Of a DNA stretch of 14,670 nucleotides, positions 1 through 9,400 are shown one piece after another (within the stretch, counting starts at the first letter, position 1; each line of letters starts with the position of its first letter). A program made the translations under genes and the position numbers. The notes under the pieces were generated by a model. It had not been told where the DNA came from, searched no databases, and saw only the letters and a program-made list of their open reading frames with translations. Origin of the DNA: Acidobacteriaceae bacterium (lineage in GTDB: Bacteria > Acidobacteriota > Terriglobia > Terriglobales > Acidobacteriaceae); the NCBI GenBank assembly GCA_027306745.1, contig DAHUZD010000426.1, forward strand, positions 1-14,670, written 5' to 3'.

Positions 1-619
1 GATCCAGCCCAAGGTCGTTGACCAGCAGAAAACGATTGTCGGGCGAGACGGTCACGCAATGTGTGTGCGCGGATTGTTGCCGCTCCGGATTGATCCCATG
101 CCCTGGAAAGAAAATATCCTCCACGTCATCGCTCACGCCGCCATCGGGGTGGATGAGAAACGTGGCCACGCTGCCGCTGGTGTAGTTGGCTACGAAGAGC
201 ACGCTGCCCGTGGTATCCGTGCATATGTTGCAGGGAGCGGTGCCGCCAGAGGCGACGGTGTTGCTCGCGATCAGCTTGCCCGGTGTCTCCGCCAACGTAA
301 ACGCGGAGACGCGCCCAGTCTGCATGCCGGGTTTCGGGTCCATTTCGTTGACGGCGTAGAGTCTTTTTCCATCCGGAGATAACGCCAGATAGCTGGGGTT
401 GGGCGTCTCGGCGGCCAGCCCGGCAGCGCGCAGCGCGCCCGTTTCCGGCATCCAGTGATACGCATAGATTCCCCGGCTGCCAGAGTTTGTGTATGTGCCT
501 GCAAAAATCATCATCCCGCCTGTCGTTTTTGAAAGTGCACCCAGGCGGCGGCTCGTCAGCGCCATCGCCAACGAGCCAGTCATCCCGGTGATCCAAGAGC
601 GCCGTGTTATCTCTGCCAA
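1..619 (-). CDS. Tat-exported lactonase-family beta-propeller protein (6-phosphogluconolactonase-like), 3' part missing
   Basis: A seven-bladed beta-propeller of the Lactonase/YbhE-like 6-phosphogluconolactonase family, cut off by the left edge; 206 codons are present, where the family usually has about 350-390 residues. The frame carries family hallmarks: GTYTNSGSRGIYAY at residues 41-54, NPSYLALSPDGKRLYAVNE at 74-92, GTAPCNICTDTTGSVLFVAN at 126-145, and a block with HTHCVTVSPDNRFLLVNDLG near 185-204. I chose a TTG start at 619 because an in-frame TGA lies two codons upstream and because it retains a twin-arginine motif, TRRSWIT, at residues 5-11. The ATG at 583 would lose that motif. No good Shine-Dalgarno precedes the TTG. 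The gene starts 17 bases after the esterase stop, so it is probably the last or next gene of the same operon. Classical members hydrolyse 6-phosphogluconolactone in the cytosol. An exported member more likely acts on another lactone in the periplasm (inference). Confidence 0.85.
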   Translation of the reverse strand, partial: MAEITRRSWITGMTGSLAMALTSRRLGALSKTTGGMMIFAGTYTNSGSRGIYAYHWMPETGALRAAGLAAETPNPSYLALSPDGKRLYAVNEMDPKPGMQTGRVSAFTLAETPGKLIASNTVASGGTAPCNICTDTTGSVLFVANYTSGSVATFLIHPDGGVSDDVEDIFFPGHGINPERQQSAHTHCVTVSPDNRFLLVNDLGLD

Positions 620-636
620 GCGTCACACGCTTCTAC

Positions 637-2151
637 TTAAGGAATGGAAGTGAACGGCGATGCAGGCAGGCCGTCGTGGTTAAACAGGTTGCAAGCTGGG
701 TTGGACGCCCACGCATACCGAACGTATTTCGGATTGGGCACGGCAGCGCTGAAGGCGACAACGCTGTCGCCCTGCACCTGCGCCTGCGCAGGGACAAACT
801 TTTTGTCAGCTCCGGCGACCTCGAAGCCCTCCAATTGCTTGCCATGCACATCCAGTCCGCTCTCGGCGTGGTCAAACCAGATGTGCATCTTTCCATCTTC
901 GGGCACGGCCTGGCGAAAGAGCGGCCCGGAGTCTTCGACGTGCTCACCATAGGCAACGTCCAGCGCCCACAGCGCGAGCCGGTGGCCTACATCCTGCTTG
1001 TCCTTCGGGTGCACATCGTCCGGGTTGCCAATGTCGATGGTCACAGCCATGCCGGTATTCGGCAGGGAAAGCGCCTTGCGCTGTGCCTCGCGCACTTCGG
1101 CCCATTCGTCATCAGACTTGAAACTGGCAATCTGCACAAAGAGAAATGGAAAATTTCCCTGCGCCCAGTGCGTGCGCCAATCCTGAATCATGCTGGTGAA
1201 AAGCTTTTGATAGATTGGAGCACGCGAAGCATCCGTGTTGCTCTCGCCCTGGTACCAGATGACGCCGCGGATCGGCAGCGGGATCAGCGGCGCGATCATG
1301 CCGTTGAACAATCCGGCTGGCGCCCAGGATTGCGGATCGGGATGCCAGGGAATCGGCGGCGGGGTTTTGCCTTGCGCCTTGGCCAGTGCGGCGGCGCGTT
1401 CATCGGCCTGCGTCTGCAAGGTGCGCGTCACCTCTTGATCCATGGATTGCGCGCGTGCGGCAAAGACCGGCATCAAGCCGGCATCGGCGCTCAACGCATC
1501 CAGACTCGTCCAGGCCTCCGCGGGCGTTCCACCCCAGTCGGCTTCAATGATGCCGACGGGGACATGCTCATGCGCCATAATCTCCTGCGCGAAAAAATAT
1601 CCGACAGCGGAAAAATTGGCAGCGGTGGCCGGCGTGCAAGCGCTCCATCCGCTGGAGACGACATCGGCCATGGGGTACATGGCATAGGTTTTGTGAATTT
1701 GCAGCAAGCGCAGGTTGGGCACGTTGGCCGCGGCCAAAACATTCTTCCAATCGAAGACGCCGCTGTTGCTCCATGTGGTCTGCGCGATCATAAACTCCAT
1801 GTTGGACTGGCCGGAGGCGATCCAGACATCTCCCACCAGAATGTCATTCCAGGTGATCGTGTTCTTGCCGTGAATGGTCAAAGGGAATGGACCACCGGCT
1901 TCGCCCGGCGGCAGGTACAGGCTCCAGCGGCCCAATGCGTCGGTCACCGTGCTGGCGTGGTTACCGCGAAAGTCGACCGCGATCGCTTCGCCCGGTTCGG
2001 CCATGCCCCACAGATGCACGGGGCGATCCCGCTGGATCACCATGTGGTCGGCCAAAGAACTGGGCAGCGTGACGTTGGCCCATGCGGGCAAGCCGAAAAC
2101 GCAGAGCGTTACGGCGCAAATGGACGGGAATAGTTTTGAGAATCTACGCAT
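637..2151 (-). CDS. Secreted sialate O-acetylesterase-type SGNH/GDSL esterase
   Basis: A 504-residue exported carbohydrate esterase of the SASA (sialate O-acetylesterase) family, which removes O-acetyl groups from sugars such as sialic acids or acetylated plant polysaccharides. Residues 1 to about 26 form a Sec signal peptide (MRRFSK, hydrophobic stretch, AWA). An N-terminal beta-rich domain spans about 27-108. The SGNH fold then follows: GQSNM with nucleophile Ser116, GGTPAEAW at 207-214, WYQGESN at 299-305, and the C-terminal block IGNPDDVHPKDK, with Asp379 and His381 as likely catalytic partners. The key residues are all present and the length is normal. The ATG is supported by a strong Shine-Dalgarno four bases upstream. 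It lies 41 bases after the CRTAC1 gene and 17 bases before the lactonase gene. The natural substrate cannot be read from sequence. In a soil acidobacterium, acetylated plant or microbial polysaccharide is more plausible than sialic acid (inference). Confidence 0.92.
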   Translation of the reverse strand: MRRFSKLFPSICAVTLCVFGLPAWANVTLPSSLADHMVIQRDRPVHLWGMAEPGEAIAVDFRGNHASTVTDALGRWSLYLPPGEAGGPFPLTIHGKNTITWNDILVGDVWIASGQSNMEFMIAQTTWSNSGVFDWKNVLAAANVPNLRLLQIHKTYAMYPMADVVSSGWSACTPATAANFSAVGYFFAQEIMAHEHVPVGIIEADWGGTPAEAWTSLDALSADAGLMPVFAARAQSMDQEVTRTLQTQADERAAALAKAQGKTPPPIPWHPDPQSWAPAGLFNGMIAPLIPLPIRGVIWYQGESNTDASRAPIYQKLFTSMIQDWRTHWAQGNFPFLFVQIASFKSDDEWAEVREAQRKALSLPNTGMAVTIDIGNPDDVHPKDKQDVGHRLALWALDVAYGEHVEDSGPLFRQAVPEDGKMHIWFDHAESGLDVHGKQLEGFEVAGADKKFVPAQAQVQGDSVVAFSAAVPNPKYVRYAWASNPACNLFNHDGLPASPFTSIP

Positions 2152-2155
2152 GGTT

Positions 2156-2162
2156 CCTCCCC
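2156..2162 (-). promoter_or_regulatory. Shine-Dalgarno of the esterase gene
   Basis: On the minus strand this reads GGGGAGG, ending four bases before the ATG at 2151. It fixes the esterase start and shows independent ribosome loading within the operon. Confidence 0.8.
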
Positions 2163-2192
2163 GAATTTTCTATCGCCCCAGCATCGTACTGG

Positions 2193-3998
2193 CTAGGGAT
2201 GTCTTTGCACAGCCTTGGGCTGGATGCGGGCAGCGGGCACAATTCCCTCTCCCTCCAGCACGGAATAATACTTGTCAGCTTCCAGATTTTTGATCGTCTC
2301 CACTACGCCAGAAGGCCAGTGAATCTCGACGCTGTCAACCTTGTGCGCTGCTCCGAGTCCGAAGTGCACGCGCAGGTCATTTTGCGACACATAGCTGCCG
2401 CCGCTGTGGACCTCTGCGGTCTGCGTCATTCCCCCAGCCACAATTTTGACGCGAGCATTTAGAGCCAGCCGGTTGCTCTTGACCCCGGCCAACTCAAAAC
2501 TGACCCAGTGGCGGCCAGCGATTCCGTGGTTACGCAAAATCATCGGGCTGCCGTCGAGGTCCTCGACCACGGCATCCATATTGCCATCGTTGAATAGGTC
2601 GCCGACAGCCAATCCACGGGAGACCTGTTTCTCCATCAGCGCAGGCCCAGCCTGCTGGCTTGCATCGCAAAACGTTCCATTGCCCTGGTTCATCTCCAGC
2701 AATTTGGATTCACGATAACGCGCGCCCGTTGGAAGCGTGTCCACCTGCGGATAGACGTGCCCGGTGACGGTGAGCAGATCCAGCCATCCGTCGTTGTCCA
2801 CATCCACAAAGTTTGTGCCCCACTTGACGTATGGCAGCGATGGCATGGCCACTCCGGATGGATAGGAGACCTCTGTAAAATTCCAATCGCCATCGTTGCG
2901 GTACAGGTCATCATTTTCCGCTTCGAAATTTGTCACGTAGATTGAGGGCCTGCCCGTGTGCAGATAATCACCCAGTGCGATGCCCATTGAGGCCTGCTCC
3001 GAGCCGTCCTCGCTCACCGCGGTTCCAGACTCCAGCCCCATCTCTTGAAATTTTCCATTGCCCAGGTTCTTGTATAGATACTTTGGCGTGGAATCATCGG
3101 CCACATATATGTCAGGCCGTCCAGTGTTGTTGAAGTCTGCCCAGACCACGCCCAGCCCGTAATATCCCGCTGAATCGCTGACACCGGCTGCCTGGGAGAC
3201 ATCGGTGAAGGTGCCATCGCCGTTGTTGTGGAAGAGCGAATCGCCCGCGCCGCGCAGGCCGCTGGGGCCGCATTGCACATCCAGGCCGCGCCACTTGCAA
3301 TAGGGCGCGCTGCCAAAACCGGGCAGATCGGTCAGATGAAAATCCACATAGTTGACCACCATCAAATCCACGCGTCCGTCACCATCGTAGTCGCCGAATG
3401 AGGCCCCGGTGGACCAGCGTCCGTCGGCCACGCCAGCTTTTTGGGTCACGTCAGTAAAGGTGCCATCCCCATTGTTGTGATACAAAACATTGCCGCCCAG
3501 GCAGGTCAGATACAAGTCGGGCCAGCCGTCATTGTCATAGTCGCCGACGGCTCCGCCCATACCAAAACAGGGCGTGGCCAGGCCGGATCGCGCGGTGACG
3601 TCCGTAAAAGTGCCATCGTGATTGTTGTGGTACAGCGCGCCAAAACGGGTCTTGCCCGCGATGGCTTCCGCCACGGTGGGAGCATCCGTAAAGTAAATGT
3701 CCGGCCAGCCATCCCGGTCATAATCCAGCAGGATCACGCCCCCGCTCATTGACTCAACGATATATTTTTTGTCTGGGTCCGATGTGTGGACAAAGTGAAT
3801 GCCAGCGTGCTGCGTGACATCGGTGAACTGCGGCACCGGCCTGCCCACACACTGCTGCACCTTCGCGCCCGGCGGGGGTGGAGGCGGCACCGGACGCCCC
3901 CCCTGCGCACTGACAAGCTGCGCCCCCAGGCAGAGCGCTGCCACCGCGCCGATGACCGGCCTCGTCCCGTTGTTGTGCAGGCCTTTTTTTTGCATCAC
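2193..3998 (-). CDS. Secreted CRTAC1-family protein: FG-GAP/VCBS propeller with C-terminal ASPIC/UnbV domain
   Basis: A 601-residue extracytoplasmic protein of the CRTAC1 type. Residues 1 to about 31 are a Sec signal peptide, followed by a proline-rich linker (RPVPPPPPPG, 35-44). A propeller fills about 55-490, built from repeated calcium-binding loops (DYDRDGWPD at 92-100, DYDNDGWPD at 153-161, DYDGDGRVD at 203-211, a degenerate DFNNTGRPD at 288-296, DVDNDGWLD near 399-407, DLFNDGNMD near 467-475), each followed by a [17 protein letters not shown] strand. An ASPIC/UnbV domain occupies about 495-585, including GGSYVSQNDLRVHFGLG. A loop with Cys234 and Cys243 interrupts the propeller. Translation starts at GTG 3998, making a GTGA overlap with the TPR stop, or at ATG 3995; either way it is coupled to the TPR gene. 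The start is followed by an eight-A run. Molecular function is unknown for the family; glycan or protein binding at the cell surface is the usual guess. Confidence 0.9.
   Translation of the reverse strand: MMQKKGLHNNGTRPVIGAVAALCLGAQLVSAQGGRPVPPPPPPGAKVQQCVGRPVPQFTDVTQHAGIHFVHTSDPDKKYIVESMSGGVILLDYDRDGWPDIYFTDAPTVAEAIAGKTRFGALYHNNHDGTFTDVTARSGLATPCFGMGGAVGDYDNDGWPDLYLTCLGGNVLYHNNGDGTFTDVTQKAGVADGRWSTGASFGDYDGDGRVDLMVVNYVDFHLTDLPGFGSAPYCKWRGLDVQCGPSGLRGAGDSLFHNNGDGTFTDVSQAAGVSDSAGYYGLGVVWADFNNTGRPDIYVADDSTPKYLYKNLGNGKFQEMGLESGTAVSEDGSEQASMGIALGDYLHTGRPSIYVTNFEAENDDLYRNDGDWNFTEVSYPSGVAMPSLPYVKWGTNFVDVDNDGWLDLLTVTGHVYPQVDTLPTGARYRESKLLEMNQGNGTFCDASQQAGPALMEKQVSRGLAVGDLFNDGNMDAVVEDLDGSPMILRNHGIAGRHWVSFELAGVKSNRLALNARVKIVAGGMTQTAEVHSGGSYVSQNDLRVHFGLGAAHKVDSVEIHWPSGVVETIKNLEADKYYSVLEGEGIVPAARIQPKAVQRHP
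3202..3634 (-). repeat. Tandem DNA repeats encoding FG-GAP strands in the left CRTAC1 gene
   Basis: Three copies of a roughly 38-base unit lie at about 3202-3237, 3445-3484 and 3596-3634. Each contains a GGTGCCATCG-like core followed by TTGTTGTG, and encodes the (Y/F)HNNxDGTFTDV(T/S) strand. Spacing is irregular and the copies are coding, so these are protein-domain repeats and not a mobile or CRISPR repeat. The copy at 3202-3237 matches one in the other CRTAC1 gene at 35 of 36 bases. Confidence 0.8.
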
Positions 3999-6361
3999 TT
4001 GTTTTGCTCCGCCCCCATGGCTTCTGGCTGCACCGCACCCATGTCGGCGGCTGCATGTTGCCGAGCCTTGGCCTTCAATGCGCTGTAAATTTTTACTTCA
4101 CGGTTGGCATCCGCGCGGCGCCCCAGCTTGCGGTAGGCTGCCTGTAATTGGTAGTGAACGTAATCCTTGTCTGGCAAGAGCTGAGCAGCCCGCTCCAAAT
4201 GCCCAACGGCCTGGGCCGGGGCGCCTTGTTCCAGCAGCATCTTGCCCAACTCATATTGCGCATTGCCATAGTCGGGATGCGCCGCCAGCACCTTTTCAAA
4301 CAAGGCCTGCGCGTCTGCACTCTTGGATAGGCGCAAATCCACATAGCCCAAGTCATACTGAGCGTCAGGATCGTCGGGCGTCAACGCCAGCTCGGCCTGA
4401 AACTCTCTGGCCGCGTCCTCCCAGTGCTCCCAGCGCATATCGGCCTCGCCCGCATCAAAGTGCGCCTTGGCATAGCTCGGATCGCTGCTCAATATCTGAT
4501 GGAAGACCGCGACGGCTTTGGCGTACTCTCCGATGGCGATCCACTGCCTGCCAATCAACAGCAGCGCATCATTGCTGGAGTTGCTGGCCTGATACAGCGT
4601 CAAAACATCGGCGGCTTCCCGGGTATCTCCCAACTGGATCAGCGCATCGGCCCAAATATATCCCACCGTTGGGTCTTGCATGCCCATGTCTCCCAGCGGA
4701 ATGAAGGCGCGCACCGCCTGCACATATTGGTGCAGTGCGTAATAGGACATGCCCAGCATGGCGTGCAGTGCATTACCTGCGCCGGGGTCTTGCTGCAAGG
4801 CGCGCGGCAGCCACTCTGCCGCCACAGCATACTCTTTTGCCTTGTAAGCGCACAGTCCCAGATTTTTCGCCAAGTCTGGAAGGGTTGCATTCCACTTCGC
4901 CGCGGCCTGGTAGTTCTGCAGCGCATCTGCATATTGCCCCTGGATGGCCTGTGCCGTCGCCAGATCGCTCAGGCTCTGCGCCAAAATCAGTTGCAGGCTC
5001 TTCTCCTGCGCCTGCGCTGCCTGCAATTCGTCAGGACTCATCTGGGCATGGTCCACCCCAACGGCCCTGATCGCTTCACTTGCGTTGTTCTGTAAATCCG
5101 GCGCGGCCTGTTTCTCCTGTTGCTCACTCAACGGAGCCACGGCTGCGGCCATGGTTTTGCCAGCCCGCTGCGCCATGTCGGCAATCTGCTGCTGCGATTG
5201 CGCCAGGATGTCATCCTGCAACTCCCGCGCCTTGGCGAAATAGCCCTGCGCCTCCTGCTGGCGGCCAGACTGGGCCAGAATTCTTCCCAAGTCGATATAA
5301 GCCCTGCGGATTTGATAGTTATTCCGCGATACATCTGACCCGGTCGTCTCAACCGCCTTGCGCAGCATGGCTTCGGCGGCTTTCATGTTTCCCTGGCTGT
5401 AATCATCCAAGCCGAGATACAGCCACGGATCCGGCCAACTGGGATTGATGGCGATGGCTGCATGCAAATACCGGCTCGCTTCTGCGTAGTCCCGTTGTTC
5501 TGCAGCGAGGTAGCCCAGCATGTAGTTGGCCAGATAATCGCGCGGGTGGTAGCGCAGTTCCGATTGGAATTCTTTCTCTGCCTCTGGCGTTGGCTTCCAC
5601 TCATTGGCCGACAGCCGGGCCAGGCCGAGAAAGTAATGCGCATGAGGCGTAGCCGGGGCCAGCGCAATGGCGCGCTCAAACTCACGCACGGCATCCGGCA
5701 TATATCCAGCGTCACGGTAGGCACGGCCAAAGAGCACATGCAAGGAGCCTGAGTCGCCATAGACCTGGCTCATCTGCTGAAAAATTGCCTGCGCGCGCTG
5801 CTGATCCTCTGGCTTCTGCATGTCGAGCAGAGCCGTGGCAGCCGAATAGGGCAGTTCAACATCGCCAGGCTGCAATGTAGCGGCTTGCACGAAGGCTTGG
5901 GCCGCAGCACCATATTGCTGCCGGTCCATCGCCACTCGCCCCAGAACGATGGCCGCACGAAGATTCTTCGGATCGCTGGCCAGCGCCTGGGTGGCCTGCT
6001 GCATGGCAGGGTCCAGTTGCTTGTTCATCCACAGCGCTATGGCGAGATCCGTTCTTGCATCCGCTGTATCCGCGTATTGCAAAGCCGATTGATACAAACT
6101 GGCTGCCTGCGCATAGTTGCCCGCTTGCAACTGGAGTTGCCCCAGCAGGCGTAGCGCGGTGGCCGACAACTCTTGATTGGCCTCGACGACGAGTTTTGGA
6201 TCGCTCGCGTCTCTGGCTTGGTTGGCTTTTTGGATGAGAAGATTCAACTCCACTTGTGCTTCGCTGACCACAGGTTTTGTCCCGTGCGCAGGTGCCCCCA
6301 GCAGTGCAACCGGTATGCAGAGCAGCAGGCCAAGCAGCGTGGTGCGAATTGGAGGATTCAC
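3995..6361 (-). CDS. Secreted TPR-repeat protein, upstream partner of the CRTAC1 gene
   Basis: A 788-residue protein made almost entirely of tetratricopeptide repeats behind a Sec signal peptide (residues 1 to about 26: NPPIR, hydrophobic run, GAPAHG). It has two TPR arrays: about 65-385 (for example QLQLQAGNYAQAASLYQSAL and FGRAYRDAGYMPDAVREFER) and about 455-760 (for example IGEYAKAVAVFHQILSSDP). They are separated by a glutamine/alanine-rich, probably coiled segment at about 385-455. The C-terminus ends in a low-complexity Ala/Gln/Glu tail. No catalytic domain is visible, so a scaffold or adaptor role in the periplasm or at the outer membrane is inferred. The start is GTG 6361, with only a weak AGAG element upstream; the next in-frame Met is residue 114, which would remove the signal. 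Its stop overlaps the CRTAC1 start, so the two proteins are probably made in matched amounts and may interact. It follows the TonB receptor gene after 127 bases. Confidence 0.9.
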   Translation of the reverse strand: MNPPIRTTLLGLLLCIPVALLGAPAHGTKPVVSEAQVELNLLIQKANQARDASDPKLVVEANQELSATALRLLGQLQLQAGNYAQAASLYQSALQYADTADARTDLAIALWMNKQLDPAMQQATQALASDPKNLRAAIVLGRVAMDRQQYGAAAQAFVQAATLQPGDVELPYSAATALLDMQKPEDQQRAQAIFQQMSQVYGDSGSLHVLFGRAYRDAGYMPDAVREFERAIALAPATPHAHYFLGLARLSANEWKPTPEAEKEFQSELRYHPRDYLANYMLGYLAAEQRDYAEASRYLHAAIAINPSWPDPWLYLGLDDYSQGNMKAAEAMLRKAVETTGSDVSRNNYQIRRAYIDLGRILAQSGRQQEAQGYFAKARELQDDILAQSQQQIADMAQRAGKTMAAAVAPLSEQQEKQAAPDLQNNASEAIRAVGVDHAQMSPDELQAAQAQEKSLQLILAQSLSDLATAQAIQGQYADALQNYQAAAKWNATLPDLAKNLGLCAYKAKEYAVAAEWLPRALQQDPGAGNALHAMLGMSYYALHQYVQAVRAFIPLGDMGMQDPTVGYIWADALIQLGDTREAADVLTLYQASNSSNDALLLIGRQWIAIGEYAKAVAVFHQILSSDPSYAKAHFDAGEADMRWEHWEDAAREFQAELALTPDDPDAQYDLGYVDLRLSKSADAQALFEKVLAAHPDYGNAQYELGKMLLEQGAPAQAVGHLERAAQLLPDKDYVHYQLQAAYRKLGRRADANREVKIYSALKAKARQHAAADMGAVQPEAMGAEQNK

Positions 6362-6427
6362 GAAGAAAAATTCTCTATAGAAGTTCTGAAGCTGGCACAG
6401 TGCATCTTTTGCCTGTGCAAAGAATAT

Positions 6428-6459
6428 GCGGCGGAACTTGATGAATCAAGTTCCGCCGC
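6428..6459 (-). terminator. Perfect 14-bp hairpin between the TonB-receptor and TPR genes
   Basis: Arms GCGGCGGAACTTGA and TCAAGTTCCGCCGC are perfectly complementary, with a 4-base loop (TGAA on the plus strand). It lies 30 bases past the receptor stop and 66 bases before the TPR start. On the minus strand only a weak T-containing tract (ATATTCTTTG) follows, not a proper U-run. It may therefore be a partial terminator/attenuator or a 3'-end stabiliser that lowers downstream expression relative to the receptor, and not a full stop. A TATAGA element at 6374-6379 is too close to the TPR start to be a convincing promoter. Confidence 0.6.
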
Positions 6460-6488
6460 GAAAAGTAGTGCAGGCTTGGGGAGCTAAA

Positions 6489-9400
6489 CTAGAATTCGAA
6501 GCGCAACGTGTACTGGAACAAGCGGCTCTGCTGGCCGGCAATCAAGTTGCCCGCACCTGCATATCCGAAGGCAGCATTGGGATTTCCTGCCGACAGATTT
6601 TCTGTTACACCGACCTGACCGGTTACGACGTTGTTCTTCGGCGTGCAAGGCGCTCCACCGCAATCCAGACCCGCAGCACTGAGGCTTGGGCCGGAGATGG
6701 TGGAGAGATTCACCCGATTGAACAGGTTAAACGCATCCATCGAGAATTTGATGTTGTAGCGTCCCTTGATCGACCAGTTCTTTGCCAATTGCGCGTTAAC
6801 GTTGAAGGACTTCTGATTGGAGCAGCTTCCGCGGCGTTCCATGTTGGATTGCAGCGGATTGCCAATTTGGAAGCCCACAAAAGTAAAGGCATTCGCGTTG
6901 AAAACCCGGTTCCGTGTATACGGATTCGTCACCACGGAGCAGGAAGCTCCAGGAACGATCAGCGGTCTTTCCACGTTTGTGTAGCCTGTACCCAGCAAGG
7001 ACGACAGTTGGCACTCTTGAGTGTTGTTGAGTGCATCCACGCAGGTTCCAGATGCACTGTTGCCATTTGCATCGCTTGGTCCGCTTGCATATACAGTGGT
7101 GTTCGCACCAGAGCTCGCCTGTAGGATGCTGTTGAACTCCCATCCACCCAGGACTCCCTGAACCAGGCCACTGTGACCTTCCAGCTTGGGTAGATAGTAG
7201 ACCTCATTGGCGACGAGGATGTTGGGACGGTTGATCTCTGAGCTGCCCTTGTCCAGCCCTGGATCCGCCTGATCCGTAACTGCCTCATTGTTGATGGAGC
7301 CGCTCGAGTTGTCCAGTTGCACGTTCGCAATCGAGTGCGACCACGTATAGGCAACCTGGAAGGTGGATGCCTGTCCCGTTTGCAAGCGATAAAGAGCCTG
7401 CAACGAGTGGTAGGTGGAATGGCCTGTACGAATCACATCCTGAATCGTTCCAAAATTCTGCGCCTGACGCAGGTATTTTTGGTCCGTAGGATTGGACATA
7501 AAGGCTTCATTGATAAAGTTTGCAGGTGAGACTGGGTTTTCATCCCGCCATGAGGTGAGGTGAATGCCCGCATCGCCCACATAGCCGACTTGCAGGGTCT
7601 GGTTACGGCCCAACTGCTGTTCCGCAGTCAGGTTCCACTGCCAGCTGTTGGGTGTTACGTTGCGCATGCTGCGCGCTCCATTTGGAGACAGTGCGGGATT
7701 GTGCAGTTGCGCTGTGGCATCCAATGTACGCACGTTGGATGCATTGACTTGGAACGGAGCGGTCTTGGACAGGTTCTCGAACCATCCCACCGGCTCACGC
7801 TGGTAGAACTGGCCGACGCCCGCGCGCAATGAGGTCTTGCCATTGCCAAAGACATCCCAGTTGACGCCTAGACGAGGAGCAATGTTGTGCATGCTCTGGA
7901 AAGCGAGTGCGCTGTTCGGCCCTTGCGTTCCACTGGACAGGTAGTTGACGCCTGCCGGCTCGATGCCCTGGCTGATCAATTCCTGGTTCGTGGTCTGGCA
8001 AGGATTGGTTCCAGGAACAACCAACGTACCATTGCAGGCATCGCCGTATTGCGATCCAGCTACGCCCACCGTATCCGTCGCCGGATCCGGTGTGGTTGCC
8101 CAGATGTTTTCGTTGGCGTTGTAGTCTTCCAGGCGCCAGTTGGCCCACTGGTTGTTGGTTGCGTACGGCTCACGCAAGAAGGACCAGCGGAAACCGTAGT
8201 TCACCGTGACACGGGAGCTGGCCTTGTACGTATCGCCAAAATACCACTCGAAATCATGCCAGCCCACATAGGCAGTCTGGTTGATATTGTTTTCGTTGGA
8301 GTTGTAGTACTGCCCGGGCAACTGCGCATCCGCCATGGGATCGCTGGTTTCCATTAGAGGCACTCCCGAGTTGGGATTGTTGGCCAACCCGCCGAAGCTG
8401 GGCTGATCCGTACCGCCGTTGCCGTCTTCCACCTTGGTGTTCCAGCTATAGTAGGCGCCTGCCTTGAAGACATGGTTGCCCTGCACCTTGGTGATGTTGT
8501 CCTGCAGCGCATATAGGTCTTCGTGGTTGGCATAGGGAGCGATATTCCACAGCGTACCGCCGCCGATTGCGTTGCCTCCGTAGTTGCCAAAGCCGCCCCA
8601 CACCACAGGCGTTGCACCTTGCTGCTTTCCAACTGAAGCCGGCCATGAAGTTGGGATGGCAGCGTTGATGGCATCCACCAAGGGAACGCTTTGCGAAGAC
8701 AGTGTGGTGATAATGGCGTTGTGGCCATAACCAAATTCCAAGTCATTGACCAAGGAGTTGGTGATGTTGGAGGTCAAGCGACCCATAATGCTCTTCGAAG
8801 GCTGACTCCAGTCGGAACTGATGGGACCGAAGGAGTTGTCTCCCCAGAAGATGCCAGGGTTCGGACCCGGTGCGGTCCAGGAATCATTCGTCCAGCTAAA
8901 GGTCGCATGATTCTTGGGTGTGATGTCGTAGTCGCCGCGGACGTGCCATTCAGACCAATCCGGCTTCTCTTTTTCCTGCGCGGTCCAGTTGAACTGATTG
9001 GCGATTAAGGCACCCGTCACGTTGGGAGCAGGATAATAGCCCATCAAGGCAACGCCGCCCGGATCCGGGTTGGTGATCTTCTGGCCCGATTCTTCGTTCA
9101 CAGCATTTGTGGTGACGTGATTCTGCTGCTGATTGAAGGCTGGTACCTCTTGCTGGCATTGGTCCTTGACGCCGACTGCGCCTGGGCCGCTCAGTGTTCC
9201 AGTCGTTGGGCTGATTGTCGGAGTCGCATATGCACTGTAGTCACCATGCGTTTCCGCCGTGGTAGGCATACAAGCTTCATTGGCTACGCCCTGAATCTGC
9301 TTGTTCCACTCCTGGTTCCACCAGAGGAAAAGTTTATTCTTCAGCACCGGGCCGCTGATGTTGTAGCCGTAGTCATTGCGGCGCAACTCTGCCTTGCCCG

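Noticed and set aside
126..626. A 166-codon minus-strand frame at the left edge
   Set aside because: It overlaps the lactonase frame, which shows clear family motifs up to the window edge; this frame has none.
604..2133. A 509-codon plus-strand open frame antisense to the esterase gene
   Set aside because: It is the shadow of a GC-rich gene: no recognisable domain and Arg/Gly/His-rich composition. The opposite strand carries a complete SASA esterase with signal peptide, catalytic motifs and Shine-Dalgarno.
3799..4704. A 301-codon plus-strand frame antisense to the CRTAC1 and TPR genes
   Set aside because: Low-complexity Pro/Arg/Ser/His composition and no domain, opposite well-supported genes; an out-of-frame artefact.
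6428..6459. The hairpin as an end of an insertion sequence or an attachment site
   Set aside because: No transposase or integrase, no target duplication and no second copy in the window; it lies where an intercistronic RNA structure is expected.
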